Source: Streptomyces bicolor
GTDB taxonomy: Bacteria; Actinomycetota; Actinomycetes; Streptomycetales; Streptomycetaceae
Assembly: GCF_000719285.1 (NCBI RefSeq)
Contig: NZ_JOFS01000019.1
Location: forward strand, 130,732 to 194,731
Length of the DNA: 64,000 bases
Direction of reading: 5' to 3'
How positions within the stretch are numbered: the stretch's first letter is position 1; each line of letters begins with the position of its first letter. Below the pieces are notes generated by a model. The model was not told the DNA's origin and searched no databases. It worked only from the letters and a program-made list of their open reading frames with translations. Positions 16,816 to 26,577 of this stretch are shown one piece after another. A program made the position numbers and the translations under genes.

Positions 16816-18330
16816 GTGGACCTGGCTTTTGCGCCGGAGACTCTGGCGCGCTGGCAGTTCGGTATCACCACCGTCTACCACTTTCTGTTCGTCCCCCTGA
16901 CGATCTCCCTGGCCGCCCTCACGGCCGGACTGCAGACCGCCTGGGTACGCACGGAGAAGGAGAAGTACCTCAGAGCGACGAAGTTCTGGGGCAAGCTCTT
17001 CCTGATCAACATCGCGATGGGTGTGGTCACCGGCATCGTGCAGGAGTTCCAGTTCGGCATGAACTGGTCGGACTACTCCCGCTTCGTCGGTGACGTCTTC
17101 GGTGCCCCGCTCGCCTTCGAGGCCCTGATCGCCTTCTTCTTCGAGTCCACCTTCATCGGTCTGTGGATCTTCGGCTGGGACAAGCTGCCGAAGAAGATCC
17201 ACCTTGCCTGTATATGGATGGTCTCCATCGGCACGATCCTGTCGGCGTACTTCATCCTCGCGGCCAACTCGTGGATGCAGCACCCCGTCGGCTACCGGAT
17301 CAACGAGGCGAAGGGACGGGCCGAGCTGACCGATATCTGGCTCGTGCTGACCCAGAACACCGCGCTCGCGCAGGCCTTCCACACCCTCTCGGCGGCCTTC
17401 CTCACCGGTGGGGCGTTCATGGTCGGCATCTCCGCCTTCCACCTGCTCCGCAAGAGGCACATCCGCGACATGAAGACCTCGCTGCGGCTCGGCCTGGTCA
17501 CCGTGGTCATCGGCGGCATGCTCACCGCGATCAGCGGTGACGTCCTCGGCAAGATCATGTACGAGCAGCAGCCGATGAAGATGGCCGCAGCCGAAGCGCT
17601 GTGGGACGGCGAGGAGCCGGCGCCCTTCTCGGTCTTCGCCGTCGGCGATGTCGACAAGGGCCACAACAAGGTCGCGATAGAGATCCCGGGCCTGCTGTCC
17701 TTCCTGGCCAAGGACGACTTCAGCTCGTACGTCCCCGGCATCAACGACGTCAACAAGGCCGAGCAGGAGAAGTACGGTCCCGGCGACTACCGGCCCAACA
17801 TTCCCGTCGCCTACTGGGGCTTCCGCTGGATGATCGGCTTCGGCATGGCGTCGTTCACCATCGGCCTGATCGGACTCTGGCTGACCCGCAAGAAGTTCAT
17901 GCTGCCGCAGCATCTGCGGGTCGGTGATGACGAGGTGCCGCATCTCGTGCTGCTGCCGAAGGCCAAGAAGGCTCTCGGTCCGAAGCTCACCACGTGGTAC
18001 TGGCGCATCGCCGTCCTGACCTTGGGCTTCCCGTTGATCGCCAACTCCTGGGGCTGGATCTTCACCGAGATGGGCCGTCAGCCGTGGGTTGTCTACGGCG
18101 TCCTGCAGACCCGCGACGCGGTCTCCCCCGGTGTCTCCCAGGCCGAGGTCCTCACCTCGATGATCGTCTTCACGACGCTGTACGCGATCCTCGCGGTCGT
18201 GGAGGTCAAGCTGCTGGTCAAGTACGTCAAGGCCGGCCCGCCCGAGCTCACCGAGGCCGACCTGAACCCGCCCACGAAGATCGGCGGCGACTCCCGTGAC
18301 GCCGACAAGCCGATGGCCTTCTCGTACTAG
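16816..18330 (+). CDS. cydA: Cytochrome bd ubiquinol/menaquinol oxidase subunit I
   Basis: A 504-residue multi-helix membrane protein carrying the three haems of the bd oxidase, which reduces O2 to water with high affinity and no proton pumping. Visible marks are the haem-ligand region VYHFLFVPLTI (His22), EFQFGMNWSDYSRFVGDVFG and the conserved acidic stretch FFFESTFIGLW. The C-terminal GRQPWVVYG belongs to the quinol-binding side. The Q-loop is of the short type. Start GTG 16816 follows AAGGAG. A Rex operator just upstream and cydB 20 bp downstream define a Rex-controlled cyd operon. Confidence 0.97.
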   Translation: MDLAFAPETLARWQFGITTVYHFLFVPLTISLAALTAGLQTAWVRTEKEKYLRATKFWGKLFLINIAMGVVTGIVQEFQFGMNWSDYSRFVGDVFGAPLAFEALIAFFFESTFIGLWIFGWDKLPKKIHLACIWMVSIGTILSAYFILAANSWMQHPVGYRINEAKGRAELTDIWLVLTQNTALAQAFHTLSAAFLTGGAFMVGISAFHLLRKRHIRDMKTSLRLGLVTVVIGGMLTAISGDVLGKIMYEQQPMKMAAAEALWDGEEPAPFSVFAVGDVDKGHNKVAIEIPGLLSFLAKDDFSSYVPGINDVNKAEQEKYGPGDYRPNIPVAYWGFRWMIGFGMASFTIGLIGLWLTRKKFMLPQHLRVGDDEVPHLVLLPKAKKALGPKLTTWYWRIAVLTLGFPLIANSWGWIFTEMGRQPWVVYGVLQTRDAVSPGVSQAEVLTSMIVFTTLYAILAVVEVKLLVKYVKAGPPELTEADLNPPTKIGGDSRDADKPMAFSY

Positions 18331-18350
18331 GCCGAGGGAGCTGCACAGTC

Positions 18351-19370
18351 ATGGAACTTCACGACGTCTGGTTCGTCCTGATCGCCGTCCTGTGGATCGG
18401 CTACTTCTTCCTGGAGGGCTTCGACTTCGGGGTCGGCGTCCTCACCAAGCTGCTCGCCCGTGACCGGCCCGAGCGGCGGGTACTGATCAATACCATCGGT
18501 CCCGTCTGGGACGGTAACGAGGTGTGGCTGCTCTCGGCGGGTGGCGCCACCTTCGCCGCGTTCCCCGAGTGGTACGCCACGCTCTTCTCCGGCTTCTATC
18601 TGCCACTGTTGCTCATCCTGGTCTGCCTGATCGTCCGGGGTGTCGCCTTCGAGTACCGGGCCAAGCGACCCGAGGAGAACTGGCAGCGCAACTGGGAGCA
18701 CGCGATCTTCTGGTGCTCGCTGATCCCGGCGTTCCTGTGGGGCGTGGCCTTCGCCAACATCGTGCGGGGCGTGAAGATCGACCAGAGCCATGAGTACGTC
18801 GGCACCGTCCTGGACCTCCTCAACCCGTACGCGCTCCTCGGTGGTCTGGTGACGCTGACGCTGTTCACCTTCCACGGGGCGGTGTTCACCGCTCTCAAGA
18901 CCGTCGGGGAGATCCGGGAGCGGGCGCGGAAGCTGGCCCTGTCGGTCGGCCTCGCCACCGCCGGGCTGGCGCTGATCTTCCTGGTCTGGACGCAGATGGA
19001 GAACGGCGATGGCCAGAGCCTGGTCGCGCTTGTGGTGGCCGTAGCCGCACTGGTGGCGGCGCTGGTGGCTAACCAGGCCGGGCGCGAGGGGTGGTCGTTC
19101 GCCTTCTCCGGCGTCACCATCGTGGCCGCCGTGGCGATGCTCTTCCTGACGCTCTTCCCGAACGTCATGCCGTCCTCGCTCAATGACGAGTGGAGTCTCA
19201 CGGTCACCAACGCCTCGTCGAGCCCGTACACCCTGAAGATCATGACCTGGTGCGCGGTCATCGCCACCCCGATCGTGATGCTCTACCAGGGTTGGACCTA
19301 CTGGGTGTTCCGCAAGCGGATCGGTACGCAGCACATTGCCGCGGGCGCCGCCGCGGGATCCGCGCACTGA
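18351..19370 (+). CDS. cydB: Cytochrome bd oxidase subunit II
   Basis: A 339-residue integral membrane protein with about eight or nine helices. The family N-terminus (LHDVWFVLIAVLWIGYFFLEGFDFGVG) and GPVWDGNEVWLL are clear. It pairs with CydA to form the oxidase. Start ATG 18351 is 20 bp after cydA, so both are on one message; the stop is about 60 bp before cydCD. Confidence 0.97.
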   Translation: MELHDVWFVLIAVLWIGYFFLEGFDFGVGVLTKLLARDRPERRVLINTIGPVWDGNEVWLLSAGGATFAAFPEWYATLFSGFYLPLLLILVCLIVRGVAFEYRAKRPEENWQRNWEHAIFWCSLIPAFLWGVAFANIVRGVKIDQSHEYVGTVLDLLNPYALLGGLVTLTLFTFHGAVFTALKTVGEIRERARKLALSVGLATAGLALIFLVWTQMENGDGQSLVALVVAVAALVAALVANQAGREGWSFAFSGVTIVAAVAMLFLTLFPNVMPSSLNDEWSLTVTNASSSPYTLKIMTWCAVIATPIVMLYQGWTYWVFRKRIGTQHIAAGAAAGSAH

Positions 19371-19397
19371 GTCCGCTGAAGCGGGGTGGTTCACGAT

Positions 19398-19411
19398 GTC
19401 TCACGTGAAAC
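19398..19411. promoter_or_regulatory. parS-like site (1 mismatch) between cydB and cydCD
   Basis: GTCTCACGTGAAAC, 13 of 14 match, 24 bp before the perfect copy at 19436. Confidence 0.6.
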
Positions 19412-19433
19412 ACCCCGCCCTGGACCGAAGGGC

Positions 19434-22400
19434 ATGTTTCACGTGAAACCGATCGATCCGCGTCTTCTCCGATACGCCCGCGCCACGCGCCTCTTCCTGA
19501 TCGCGGTCGTCGGCCTGGGTGCCGTCGGCGCGGGACTGGTCATCGCCCAGGCGATGCTCATCGCCGAGACGGTGGTGGGGGCGTTCCAACATGGGATGTC
19601 CGCAGCCGAACTCAGCACTCCCCTGCTGCTGTTGGCGGCTGTCGCGGTAGGCCGCGCAATAGTCGCGTGGCTCACCGAGCTCGCCGCCCACCGCGCCGGT
19701 GCTGCCGTCAAGTCGGAGCTTCGGGGGCGTCTGCTGGAGCGTGCGGCCGAGCTGGGGCCCGGCTGGCTGACCGGCCAACGGACGGGATCGCTGGTCGCCC
19801 TAGCCACGCGAGGGGTCGACGCACTCGACGACTACTTCTCACGCTATCTGCCGCAGCTGGGCCTCGCGGTGGTCGTGCCGGTGGCGGTGCTGGCACGGAT
19901 CGTGACCGAGGACTGGGTCTCCGCAGCCATCATCGTCGGCACCCTGCCGCTCATCCCGATCTTCATGATGCTGATCGGCTGGGCCACGCAGTCCCGGATG
20001 GACCGTCAGTGGCGGCTGCTGTCCCGGCTGTCCGGACACTTCCTGGACGTGGTCGCCGGGCTGCCCACGTTGAAGGTGTTCGGGCGGGCCAAGGCGCAGG
20101 CCGAGTCGATCCGGCAGATCACCGGCGAGTACCGCAGGGCGACCATGCGGACGCTGCGGATCGCCTTCATCTCGTCCTTCGCGCTGGAACTGCTCTCGAC
20201 GCTCTCGGTGGCGCTGGTCGCCGTGACGATCGGCATGCGGCTGGTCCACGGCGAGATGCATCTGTATGACGGCCTGGTCATCCTCGTGCTGGCCCCGGAG
20301 GCCTATCTGCCACTGCGTCAGGTGGGCGCGCAGTACCACGCGGCGGCCGAGGGGCTGTCGGCCGCCGAGGAGATCTTCGAGGTGCTGGAGACTCCGGTGC
20401 CGACGTCGGGCAGCGCGGCGGTACCGACGGGCACGGCGTCGTTCGCGTTCGAGGGCGTCTCGGTCCGCTACCCCGGACGGTCCGCCGACGCCGTGTCGGC
20501 CGTGTCCTTCGCCATCGAGCCCGGGGAGACGGTCGCGCTCGTCGGTCCGAGCGGCGCGGGCAAGTCGACGCTGCTGAACATGCTGTTGGGGTTCGTGCGG
20601 CCGACCGAGGGACGGGTGCTGGTCGGGGGAGCCGATCTCGCCGAGCTCGATCTGGAGGAGTGGCGCTCGCGCATCGCCTGGGTGCCGCAGAGGCCGCACC
20701 TGTACGCCGGGACGATCGCGGAGAACGTACGCCTGGCGCGCCCGGACGCGGACGAGGCTGCCGTACGCCGGGCGCTGGACGACGCCGGGGCACTGGAGTT
20801 CGTCGACGCGCTCCCCCAGGGCGTGCAGACCATGCTGGGTGAGGACGGGACCGGGCTGTCGGCGGGGCAGCGGCAGCGGCTCGCGCTGGCCCGGGCGTTC
20901 CTCGCGGACCGGCCTGTCCTACTGCTCGACGAGCCGACGGCCGCGCTCGACGGGGCCACCGAGGCCGAGGTCGTGGAGGCCGTGCGGAGGCTGGCGGTGG
21001 GCCGCACGGTGCTGCTGGTGGTGCACCGGCCGGCATTGCTGGGACTGGCGGACCGGGTCGTGCGGCTCGTGGAAGCCGAAGCACCGGTGGCCGAGGCAGC
21101 TGCGCCGGCAGAAGGCTTGCCCAAGGTGTCCGTTGACCGTCCGATCGAGCAGGACGCACACGACGGCTCCACCTCGGATGACGCCCAGGCCGAGTCGCGC
21201 ACGACAGACGCACAGGGTGTCCTCGCCCGCGTCCGCGCCATGTCCGGTGCCCGGCGCGGCCGCCTCGCGCTCGCACTGCTGCTCGGGAGTCTCGCGCTCG
21301 GCAGCGCTGTCGGACTCATGGCCACTTCAGGGTGGCTCATCTCGCGGGCCTCGCAGCAGCCGCCGGTGCTGTATCTGATGGTCGCCGTCACGGCTACTCG
21401 GGCCTTCGGTATCGGGCGGGCTGTGTTCCGGTACGCCGAGCGGCTGGTGTCCCACGACGCCGTGCTGCGGATGCTGGCCGATACCCGGGTCGCCGTGTAC
21501 CGGCGGCTGGAGCGGCTGGCGCCCGCCGGGCTGCGCCGCACCCGGCGGGGCGACCTGCTGTTGCGGCTCGTCGCGGATGTGGACGCGCTGCAGGACTACT
21601 GGCTGCGGTGGCTGTTGCCCGCCGCCGCCGCGACCGTCCTGTCCGCCGGAGCCGTGGGCTTCACCGCCTGGCTGCTGCCCGAGGCCGGAGCCGTGCTCGC
21701 CGCCGGCCTACTGGCGGCCGGCGCCGGAGTCCCGCTCGTCACGGGCGCCGTCGCCCGCCGCGCCGAGCGCAGGTTGGCCCCCGCCAGGGGAGTGCTCGCG
21801 ACGCGCGTGACGGATCTGCTCACCGGCACCGCGGAGCTGACCGTGGCCGGTGCACTGCGCGGCCGTACGGCCGAAGCGCGGCGGGCCGACGGAACGCTCA
21901 CCCGGATCGCCTCACGGGCCGCCACGGCAACCGCGCTCGGCGACGGACTCACCGCGCTGATCTCCGGGCTCACCGTCGCCGTCACCGCCCTCGTGGGCGC
22001 CCAGGCGGTAGGCGCCGGACGGCTGGGCGGCGTGACGATGGCCGTCGTCGTCCTCACCCCGCTAGCCGCCTTCGAGGCCGTCCTGGGCCTACCGCTGGCC
22101 GTGCAGTACCGGCAGCGGGTGCGCAAGAGCGCCGAGCGCGTCTACGAGGTGCTGGACGCCCCCGAACCCGTACGAGAACCGGAGCGGCCGCGACAGGCAC
22201 CTGTGTCGCCCTTCCCGGTGGCCGTCAGGGGCCTGACCGCCCGCCACGCGGGGCAGGACCGCGACGCGCTCGCCGGCCTCGACCTGACCCTGGAGAAGGG
22301 CCGCAGGATCGCCGTCGTCGGGCCGTCCGGGTCCGGCAAGACGACACTGGCGCAGGCGCTGCTGCGGTTCCTCGACGCGGAGTCGGGCTCGTACACGCTG

Positions 22401-22961
22401 GGTGGCGTGGACGCGTACGCGCTGGACGGCGACGACGTAAGGCGGCTCGTCGGACTGTGCGCCCAGGACGCGCACCTCTTCGACAGCTCCGTACGCGAGA
22501 ACCTGCTCCTCGCCAAGAAGGACGCCACCGAGGACGAGCTGCGCGACGCTCTCAAGCGAGCCCGGCTGCTGGACTGGGCCGACGGTCTGCCCGACGGGCT
22601 GGACACACTCGTGGGCGAGCACGGGGCACGGCTGTCGGGTGGGCAGCGGCAGCGGCTCGCGCTGGCCCGGGCACTGCTCGCCGACTTCCCCGTCCTCGTC
22701 CTCGACGAACCCGCCGAGCACCTCGACCTGCCCACCGCGGACGCCCTCACCGCCGACCTGCTGGCCGCCACCGAGGGCCGTACGACCCTGCTCATCACCC
22801 ACCGACTGGCCGGGCTGGAGGCCGTGGACGAGGTGGTCGTCCTGGACGAGGGGCGTGTGGTGCAGCGGGGGGCGTTCGCGGAGCTGGCCGCTGCGGACGG
22901 GCCCTTGCGAGGGATGCTCGCGCGGGAGGAGCAGGCGGATCAGCTGGTGGGGACGCCGTAG
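19434..22961 (+). CDS. cydCD: Fused CydDC ABC exporter (cysteine/glutathione export, bd oxidase assembly)
   Basis: An approximately 1175-residue fusion of two half-transporters. The first half has six membrane helices and an ATPase with Walker A GPSGAGKST (about 370), signature LSAGQRQR and Walker B VLLLDEPTAALD. The second repeats the plan with GPSGSGKTT (about 962), LSGGQRQR and VLVLDEPAEHLD. CydDC exports reductant thiols needed to assemble cytochrome bd; the fused form is typical of actinomycetes. Start is uncertain: ATG 19434, GTG 19443 (best Shine-Dalgarno spacing, giving MKPIDPRLL) or GTG 19386. A perfect parS spans the start region. Confidence 0.95.
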   Translation: MFHVKPIDPRLLRYARATRLFLIAVVGLGAVGAGLVIAQAMLIAETVVGAFQHGMSAAELSTPLLLLAAVAVGRAIVAWLTELAAHRAGAAVKSELRGRLLERAAELGPGWLTGQRTGSLVALATRGVDALDDYFSRYLPQLGLAVVVPVAVLARIVTEDWVSAAIIVGTLPLIPIFMMLIGWATQSRMDRQWRLLSRLSGHFLDVVAGLPTLKVFGRAKAQAESIRQITGEYRRATMRTLRIAFISSFALELLSTLSVALVAVTIGMRLVHGEMHLYDGLVILVLAPEAYLPLRQVGAQYHAAAEGLSAAEEIFEVLETPVPTSGSAAVPTGTASFAFEGVSVRYPGRSADAVSAVSFAIEPGETVALVGPSGAGKSTLLNMLLGFVRPTEGRVLVGGADLAELDLEEWRSRIAWVPQRPHLYAGTIAENVRLARPDADEAAVRRALDDAGALEFVDALPQGVQTMLGEDGTGLSAGQRQRLALARAFLADRPVLLLDEPTAALDGATEAEVVEAVRRLAVGRTVLLVVHRPALLGLADRVVRLVEAEAPVAEAAAPAEGLPKVSVDRPIEQDAHDGSTSDDAQAESRTTDAQGVLARVRAMSGARRGRLALALLLGSLALGSAVGLMATSGWLISRASQQPPVLYLMVAVTATRAFGIGRAVFRYAERLVSHDAVLRMLADTRVAVYRRLERLAPAGLRRTRRGDLLLRLVADVDALQDYWLRWLLPAAAATVLSAGAVGFTAWLLPEAGAVLAAGLLAAGAGVPLVTGAVARRAERRLAPARGVLATRVTDLLTGTAELTVAGALRGRTAEARRADGTLTRIASRAATATALGDGLTALISGLTVAVTALVGAQAVGAGRLGGVTMAVVVLTPLAAFEAVLGLPLAVQYRQRVRKSAERVYEVLDAPEPVREPERPRQAPVSPFPVAVRGLTARHAGQDRDALAGLDLTLEKGRRIAVVGPSGSGKTTLAQALLRFLDAESGSYTLGGVDAYALDGDDVRRLVGLCAQDAHLFDSSVRENLLLAKKDATEDELRDALKRARLLDWADGLPDGLDTLVGEHGARLSGGQRQRLALARALLADFPVLVLDEPAEHLDLPTADALTADLLAATEGRTTLLITHRLAGLEAVDEVVVLDEGRVVQRGAFAELAAADGPLRGMLAREEQADQLVGTP
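19436..19449. promoter_or_regulatory. parS site (perfect) overlapping the cydCD start
   Basis: GTTTCACGTGAAAC covers the third base of the ATG at 19434 and the whole GTG alternative at 19443. Confidence 0.85.
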
Positions 22962-23130
22962 CGACCGGTCTCCTCGTCGGAAGGGAACGACCGGGCGCGG
23001 ACGAGCGGCGCCGGCGCAGCCCAGTGGCCGCTCGCGTCAACACCAGTACTGACCCGTCCGCAGCAACGCATCCCCCAGGCGTACGACCTGAACAGGACCG
23101 TGACCCGCCTTGCGGGCCACGATCGCTGAC

Positions 23131-24216
23131 ATGCGCTCACATCGCCGTCGTCGTCTCCTGCTCGTACCGGCGCTGCTGTGCGCGCTCGCCGTCCTCGCGG
23201 CCCTGCCCGCCGGCGCCGTCGGCGACGGTAAGAGCGCCCCGGGCCACAACGGCACCGGAACCGGTGGCGACTCCGTTCTCAGCGCGCAGGTGGTGCGGCT
23301 GTACGCGGACGCGGCCCGGGCGACCCAGCGGTACGAGGCGGGCCGGCGGAAGGTCGAGGTGCAGCGGGCCAAGGCCCAGCGGATCGAGGTGCTGCTCGAA
23401 CGTGAGCGGCGGGAGATCGGCGTCCTGCGCAAGGACCTCGGCCGGATCGCGAGCGCCCAGTACCGCAGCGGCGGCGGCATGCCAATCACCGCACAGATCA
23501 TCCTCGCGAAGAACCCGGACGAGCTGATGCGCGGTCAACGCGTCTTCTCGCGGGCGAACATGGCCGTCGGCACCGCCATCGAGAAGAGCCGCCGCGCCGA
23601 GGCAAGGCTCGCCAAGGACGAGGCCAGGGCGGCGGCGGCCTGGAAGAACCTGGAGAAGCGCAACGCCGAACTCGCCGAACTGAAGAAGGACATCGAGCAG
23701 AAGCTCGAAGAGGCTCGGTGGCAGCTGCAGGGGCAGGCCGACGCCTCCGTGGCCGCGGGCTCCTGCCGTGGCGCCGCCCGGCTGGACCAGCCGCGGACGG
23801 ACTTCAGTAGCGAGTGGGTCGAGCCTCTGGAGTCGTACGAGCTGTCCGCGGCGTTCGGCAGCGGTGGGGAGCGGTGGGCGAACCTGCACACCGGGCAGGA
23901 CTTCGCGGTGCCGATCGGCACGCCGGTGCGGGCGGTCGGGGACGGAAGCGTGGCCAGGGTGTCCTGTGGAGGCCCGTTCGGGATGGAGGTCGTGCTGCGG
24001 CACGCGGACGGTTACTACACGCAGTACGCCCACCTCGCCGCCGTCGCCGTCGACCAGGGCGAACGGGTCGACACCGGGCAGTGGATCGGCCAGTCGGGCA
24101 CGAGCGGCAACTCGACCGGCCCGCACCTGCACTTCGAGGTGCGGGTCACCGCGGAGATGGGCTCGGCGGTGGATCCGGTGTCGTGGCTGACGGCGCGGGG
24201 AGTGCGGCTCGGGTAG
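23131..24216 (+). CDS. Secreted M23-family peptidoglycan endopeptidase
   Basis: A 361-residue exported protein. A basic signal peptide (RRRRLLLVPALLCALAVLAA) is followed by a Lys/Arg/Glu-rich coiled-coil (about 45-210, containing RIEVLLERERREIGVLRKDL) and a C-terminal LytM/M23 domain with HTGQD (about 252) and HLHFE (about 331), the Zn ligands. Such proteins cut peptide crosslinks in the cell wall or activate other hydrolases. ATG 23131 starts the signal peptide. It is convergent with the HAD gene, 8 bp apart. Confidence 0.93.
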   Translation: MRSHRRRRLLLVPALLCALAVLAALPAGAVGDGKSAPGHNGTGTGGDSVLSAQVVRLYADAARATQRYEAGRRKVEVQRAKAQRIEVLLERERREIGVLRKDLGRIASAQYRSGGGMPITAQIILAKNPDELMRGQRVFSRANMAVGTAIEKSRRAEARLAKDEARAAAAWKNLEKRNAELAELKKDIEQKLEEARWQLQGQADASVAAGSCRGAARLDQPRTDFSSEWVEPLESYELSAAFGSGGERWANLHTGQDFAVPIGTPVRAVGDGSVARVSCGGPFGMEVVLRHADGYYTQYAHLAAVAVDQGERVDTGQWIGQSGTSGNSTGPHLHFEVRVTAEMGSAVDPVSWLTARGVRLG

Positions 24217-24224
24217 GTCTGGGT

Positions 24225-25139
24225 CTAGGTCTGGTTCCGCTCCGCCAGCAGCTCTTCGATCACGACCGCCACGCCATCGTCGTTGTTGGCGACCGTTCGC
24301 CCCGACGCGGCGGCGATGACATCCGGGTGTGCGTTGCCCATCGCGTACGACTGGCCCGCCCACGTCAGCATCTCCACGTCGTTCGGCATATCGCCGAAGG
24401 CGACGACCTCCTCGTGCGAGATACCCCGCTCGGCGCAGCACAGCGCGAGCGTGCTGGCCTTGGAGACGCCGGGGCCGCTGATCTCCAGCAGGGCGCTGGG
24501 GCTGGAGCGGGTGACGTTGGCGCGGTCGCCGATGGCGAGACGGGCGAGCGACAGGAACGCGTCGGGGTCGAGCGTGGGGTGGTAGGCGAGGATCTTGAGC
24601 ACCGGTTCGCCGGCACCGGGGCCGTCCGGTGCCAGGAGGTCCTCGGCCGGAGCGAGCTCGTCCGGTATCTCCATGTGCAGCTTGGGGTAGTCCGGCTCCT
24701 GGTAGAAGCCGTACGTCTGCTCAACGGCGTACACCGTGCCCGGTGCCGCGTCCCGCAGCAGCCGTACGGCGTCCAGCGCGTTCTCCCGCGCCAGCTCCCT
24801 CACCTTCACGAAGCGGTGGGCGCCGGGGCCGCCGTGCAGGTCGACCACCGCGGCGCCGTTGCCGCAGATCGCCAGACCGTGACCGTGGACGTGGTCGCTG
24901 ACGACATCCATCCAGCGGGCCGGGCGGCCGGTGACGAAGAACACCTCGACGCCCACCTCCTCGGCCGCGGCCAGGGCGGCGACGGTGCGGGGGGAGACCG
25001 ACTTGTCGTCGCGCAGCAGGGTGCCGTCCAGGTCGGTGGCGATGAGCCGCGGGCGGACCGTGGGGGTCTTGCCCTGTTCGAGCGCAGTGGAGGGCTCGGG
25101 GGAGGCCGGGGTCTGGGGCCGTCGAGTCGCTGAGGTCAC
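24225..25139 (-). CDS. HAD-superfamily (Cof/YidA-type) sugar-phosphate phosphatase
   Basis: A 304-residue HAD IIB hydrolase: nucleophile motif [12 protein letters not shown] near residue 35, FVTGRP in motif II, and GDMPNDVEM plus AMGNAH in motif IV. It probably dephosphorylates sugar phosphates or similar metabolites. Start GTG 25139 has GGGAG 9 nt upstream; an ATG at 25157 is possible. A paralogue lies at 35730-36533, fused translationally to serS. Confidence 0.9.
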   Translation of the reverse strand: MTSATRRPQTPASPEPSTALEQGKTPTVRPRLIATDLDGTLLRDDKSVSPRTVAALAAAEEVGVEVFFVTGRPARWMDVVSDHVHGHGLAICGNGAAVVDLHGGPGAHRFVKVRELARENALDAVRLLRDAAPGTVYAVEQTYGFYQEPDYPKLHMEIPDELAPAEDLLAPDGPGAGEPVLKILAYHPTLDPDAFLSLARLAIGDRANVTRSSPSALLEISGPGVSKASTLALCCAERGISHEEVVAFGDMPNDVEMLTWAGQSYAMGNAHPDVIAAASGRTVANNDDGVAVVIEELLAERNQT

Positions 25140-25269
25140 CGGGTCATTCTCCCGCATATGCCTGCACGGCCGTGCGGCAGTCCGCACATCTGAGGCGGCG
25201 TCTGAGGAGAAACCGCCGTTGAGGACGCCGCCGACAACCCCTTCACCAGCACCGTTGCGCCTGCCCGCC

Positions 25270-26172
25270 TCACCGCAGCTGCGCGGCCGCGTCCATGGCG
25301 ATCTGCTCGAAGACCTTCACGTCGGCCGCGAAGTCCGAGTCCGGGATCGGCCAGTGGATCACGATCTCGGTGATTCCCAGCTCCTGGTGGCGCCCCGCGA
25401 AGTCCACGAACGCGTCGAGGGACTCCAGCGGGCGGCCGCGGTCCGGCGTGAAGCCGGTGAGCAGGATCTTGTCGAGCCCGGCCACGTCACGGCCGATCTC
25501 GGCACACGCGTCGGCCAGCTTCTCGGCCTGTCCGCGAATGGCTTGAACCGACTGTTCAGGAGTGCCGTTCTCGTACAGCTTGGGGTCGCCGGTGGTCACC
25601 CAGGCCTGCCCGTACCGCGCCGCGAGACGCAGCCCGCGTGGCCCGGTCGCCGCGACCGCGAAGGGCAGCCGGGGGCGCTGCACACAGCCAGGAATGTTGC
25701 GAGCCTCGTGCGCCGAGTAGGAGTCGCCCTCGTACGACACCGAGTCCTCGGTCAGCAGCCGGTCCAGCAGCTCGACGAATTCGGCGAACCGGTCGGCACG
25801 CTCGCGCGGTGACCAGGGTTCCTGCCCGAGTGCGGTGGCGTCGAAGCCGGTGCCGCCCGCGCCGATGCCGAGCGTGATCCGCCCGCCCGAGATGTCGTCG
25901 AGGGAGATCAGCTCCTTGGCCAGGGTCACCGGGTGCCGGAAGTTCGGCGAGGTCACCAGCGTGCCCAGCCGCATTCGGTCAGTGACGGCCGCGGCGGCGG
26001 TCAGCGTCGGCACGGCACCGAACCACGGGCCGTCCCGGAAGCTGCGCCAGGAGAGGTGGTCGTAGGTGTACGCGCTGTGGAAGCCGAGTTGCTCCGCGCG
26101 CTGCCATGCCTCGCGTCCCCCCTCCGACCAGCGACGATACGGGAGGATCACGGTGCTCAGGCGCAGACTCAT
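25270..26172 (-). CDS. LLM-class F420/flavin-dependent oxidoreductase
   Basis: A 300-residue luciferase-like TIM-barrel protein: [40 protein letters not shown] and a C-terminal ITEIVIHWP. Actinomycete members often use F420 rather than FMN. The substrate is unknown. ATG 26172 is 26 bp from a perfect parS. Confidence 0.88.
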   Translation of the reverse strand: MSLRLSTVILPYRRWSEGGREAWQRAEQLGFHSAYTYDHLSWRSFRDGPWFGAVPTLTAAAAVTDRMRLGTLVTSPNFRHPVTLAKELISLDDISGGRITLGIGAGGTGFDATALGQEPWSPRERADRFAEFVELLDRLLTEDSVSYEGDSYSAHEARNIPGCVQRPRLPFAVAATGPRGLRLAARYGQAWVTTGDPKLYENGTPEQSVQAIRGQAEKLADACAEIGRDVAGLDKILLTGFTPDRGRPLESLDAFVDFAGRHQELGITEIVIHWPIPDSDFAADVKVFEQIAMDAAAQLR

Positions 26173-26197
26173 GTTTCGAGCCTAAGCGGCCGGATGG

Positions 26198-26211
26198 GTT
26201 TCACGTGAAAC
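26198..26211. promoter_or_regulatory. parS site (perfect)
   Basis: GTTTCACGTGAAAC in the short gap between the LLM oxidoreductase start and the decayed gene. Confidence 0.88.
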
Positions 26212-26213
26212 GG

Positions 26214-26577
26214 TCACCGCACGCGGCTGCTCAGCCACGGAGTGAGGTTGATCATCGGCATGAACTCCCGGTGCGTACGGTCGCCGGGAAGCGGCACGAT
26301 CAGGAAGTAGCCCGGCGGGAAGCGGCGGGCCTTGACGTGGGCTACGTCGAGCTGGGCAGCCTGCCCCGGGTGGACGTGTGGCTCTACCCGGAGAACGACG
26401 CGCTGATCACCGTCGAGGGCGTCGAGTGCCCCGTGCCTCGTGGGGCGGTGAGCCGTCCGGGTCGGTGATCACGCCGACGCCCGCGGAGCTGCGGCGGGAG
26501 GTCTGGTCAGCGCCGATGTCATGGCTCACCTCGATCTCGCGCCCGTACTCGGCGGCGAGGGCGCGCCGGAATGCGGT
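26214..26577 (-). pseudogene. Decayed/frameshifted hypothetical gene next to kptA
   Basis: Coding-like sequence on the minus strand in two frames. Directly after the kptA stop, in the same frame, about 56 codons read TAFRRALAAEYGREIEVSHD through GVGVITDPDGSPPHEARG to a stop. About 70 codons in a shifted frame then continue from ALDALDGDQRVVLRVEPH through RRFPPGYFLIVPLPGDR to NLTPWLSSRVR and TGA at 26214. Neither part has a plausible start codon. The simplest reading is a gene of ~120 or more codons with a lost start and a frameshift near 26420-26450. I do not recognise the family. A sequencing error is possible. Confidence 0.5.

Noticed and set aside
19386..19433. Extended cydCD start at GTG 19386
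   Set aside because: It would add 16 residues unlike the family, run through a parS-like site and have a weak ribosome site. Kept only as an alternative.
26106..26468. Plus-strand 120-codon frame containing GYVELGSLPRVDVWLYPEN
   Set aside because: Looks protein-like at first, but the minus-strand reading gives a better continuous segment ending NLTPWLSSRVR, and the plus frame overlaps the LLM gene start and parS.
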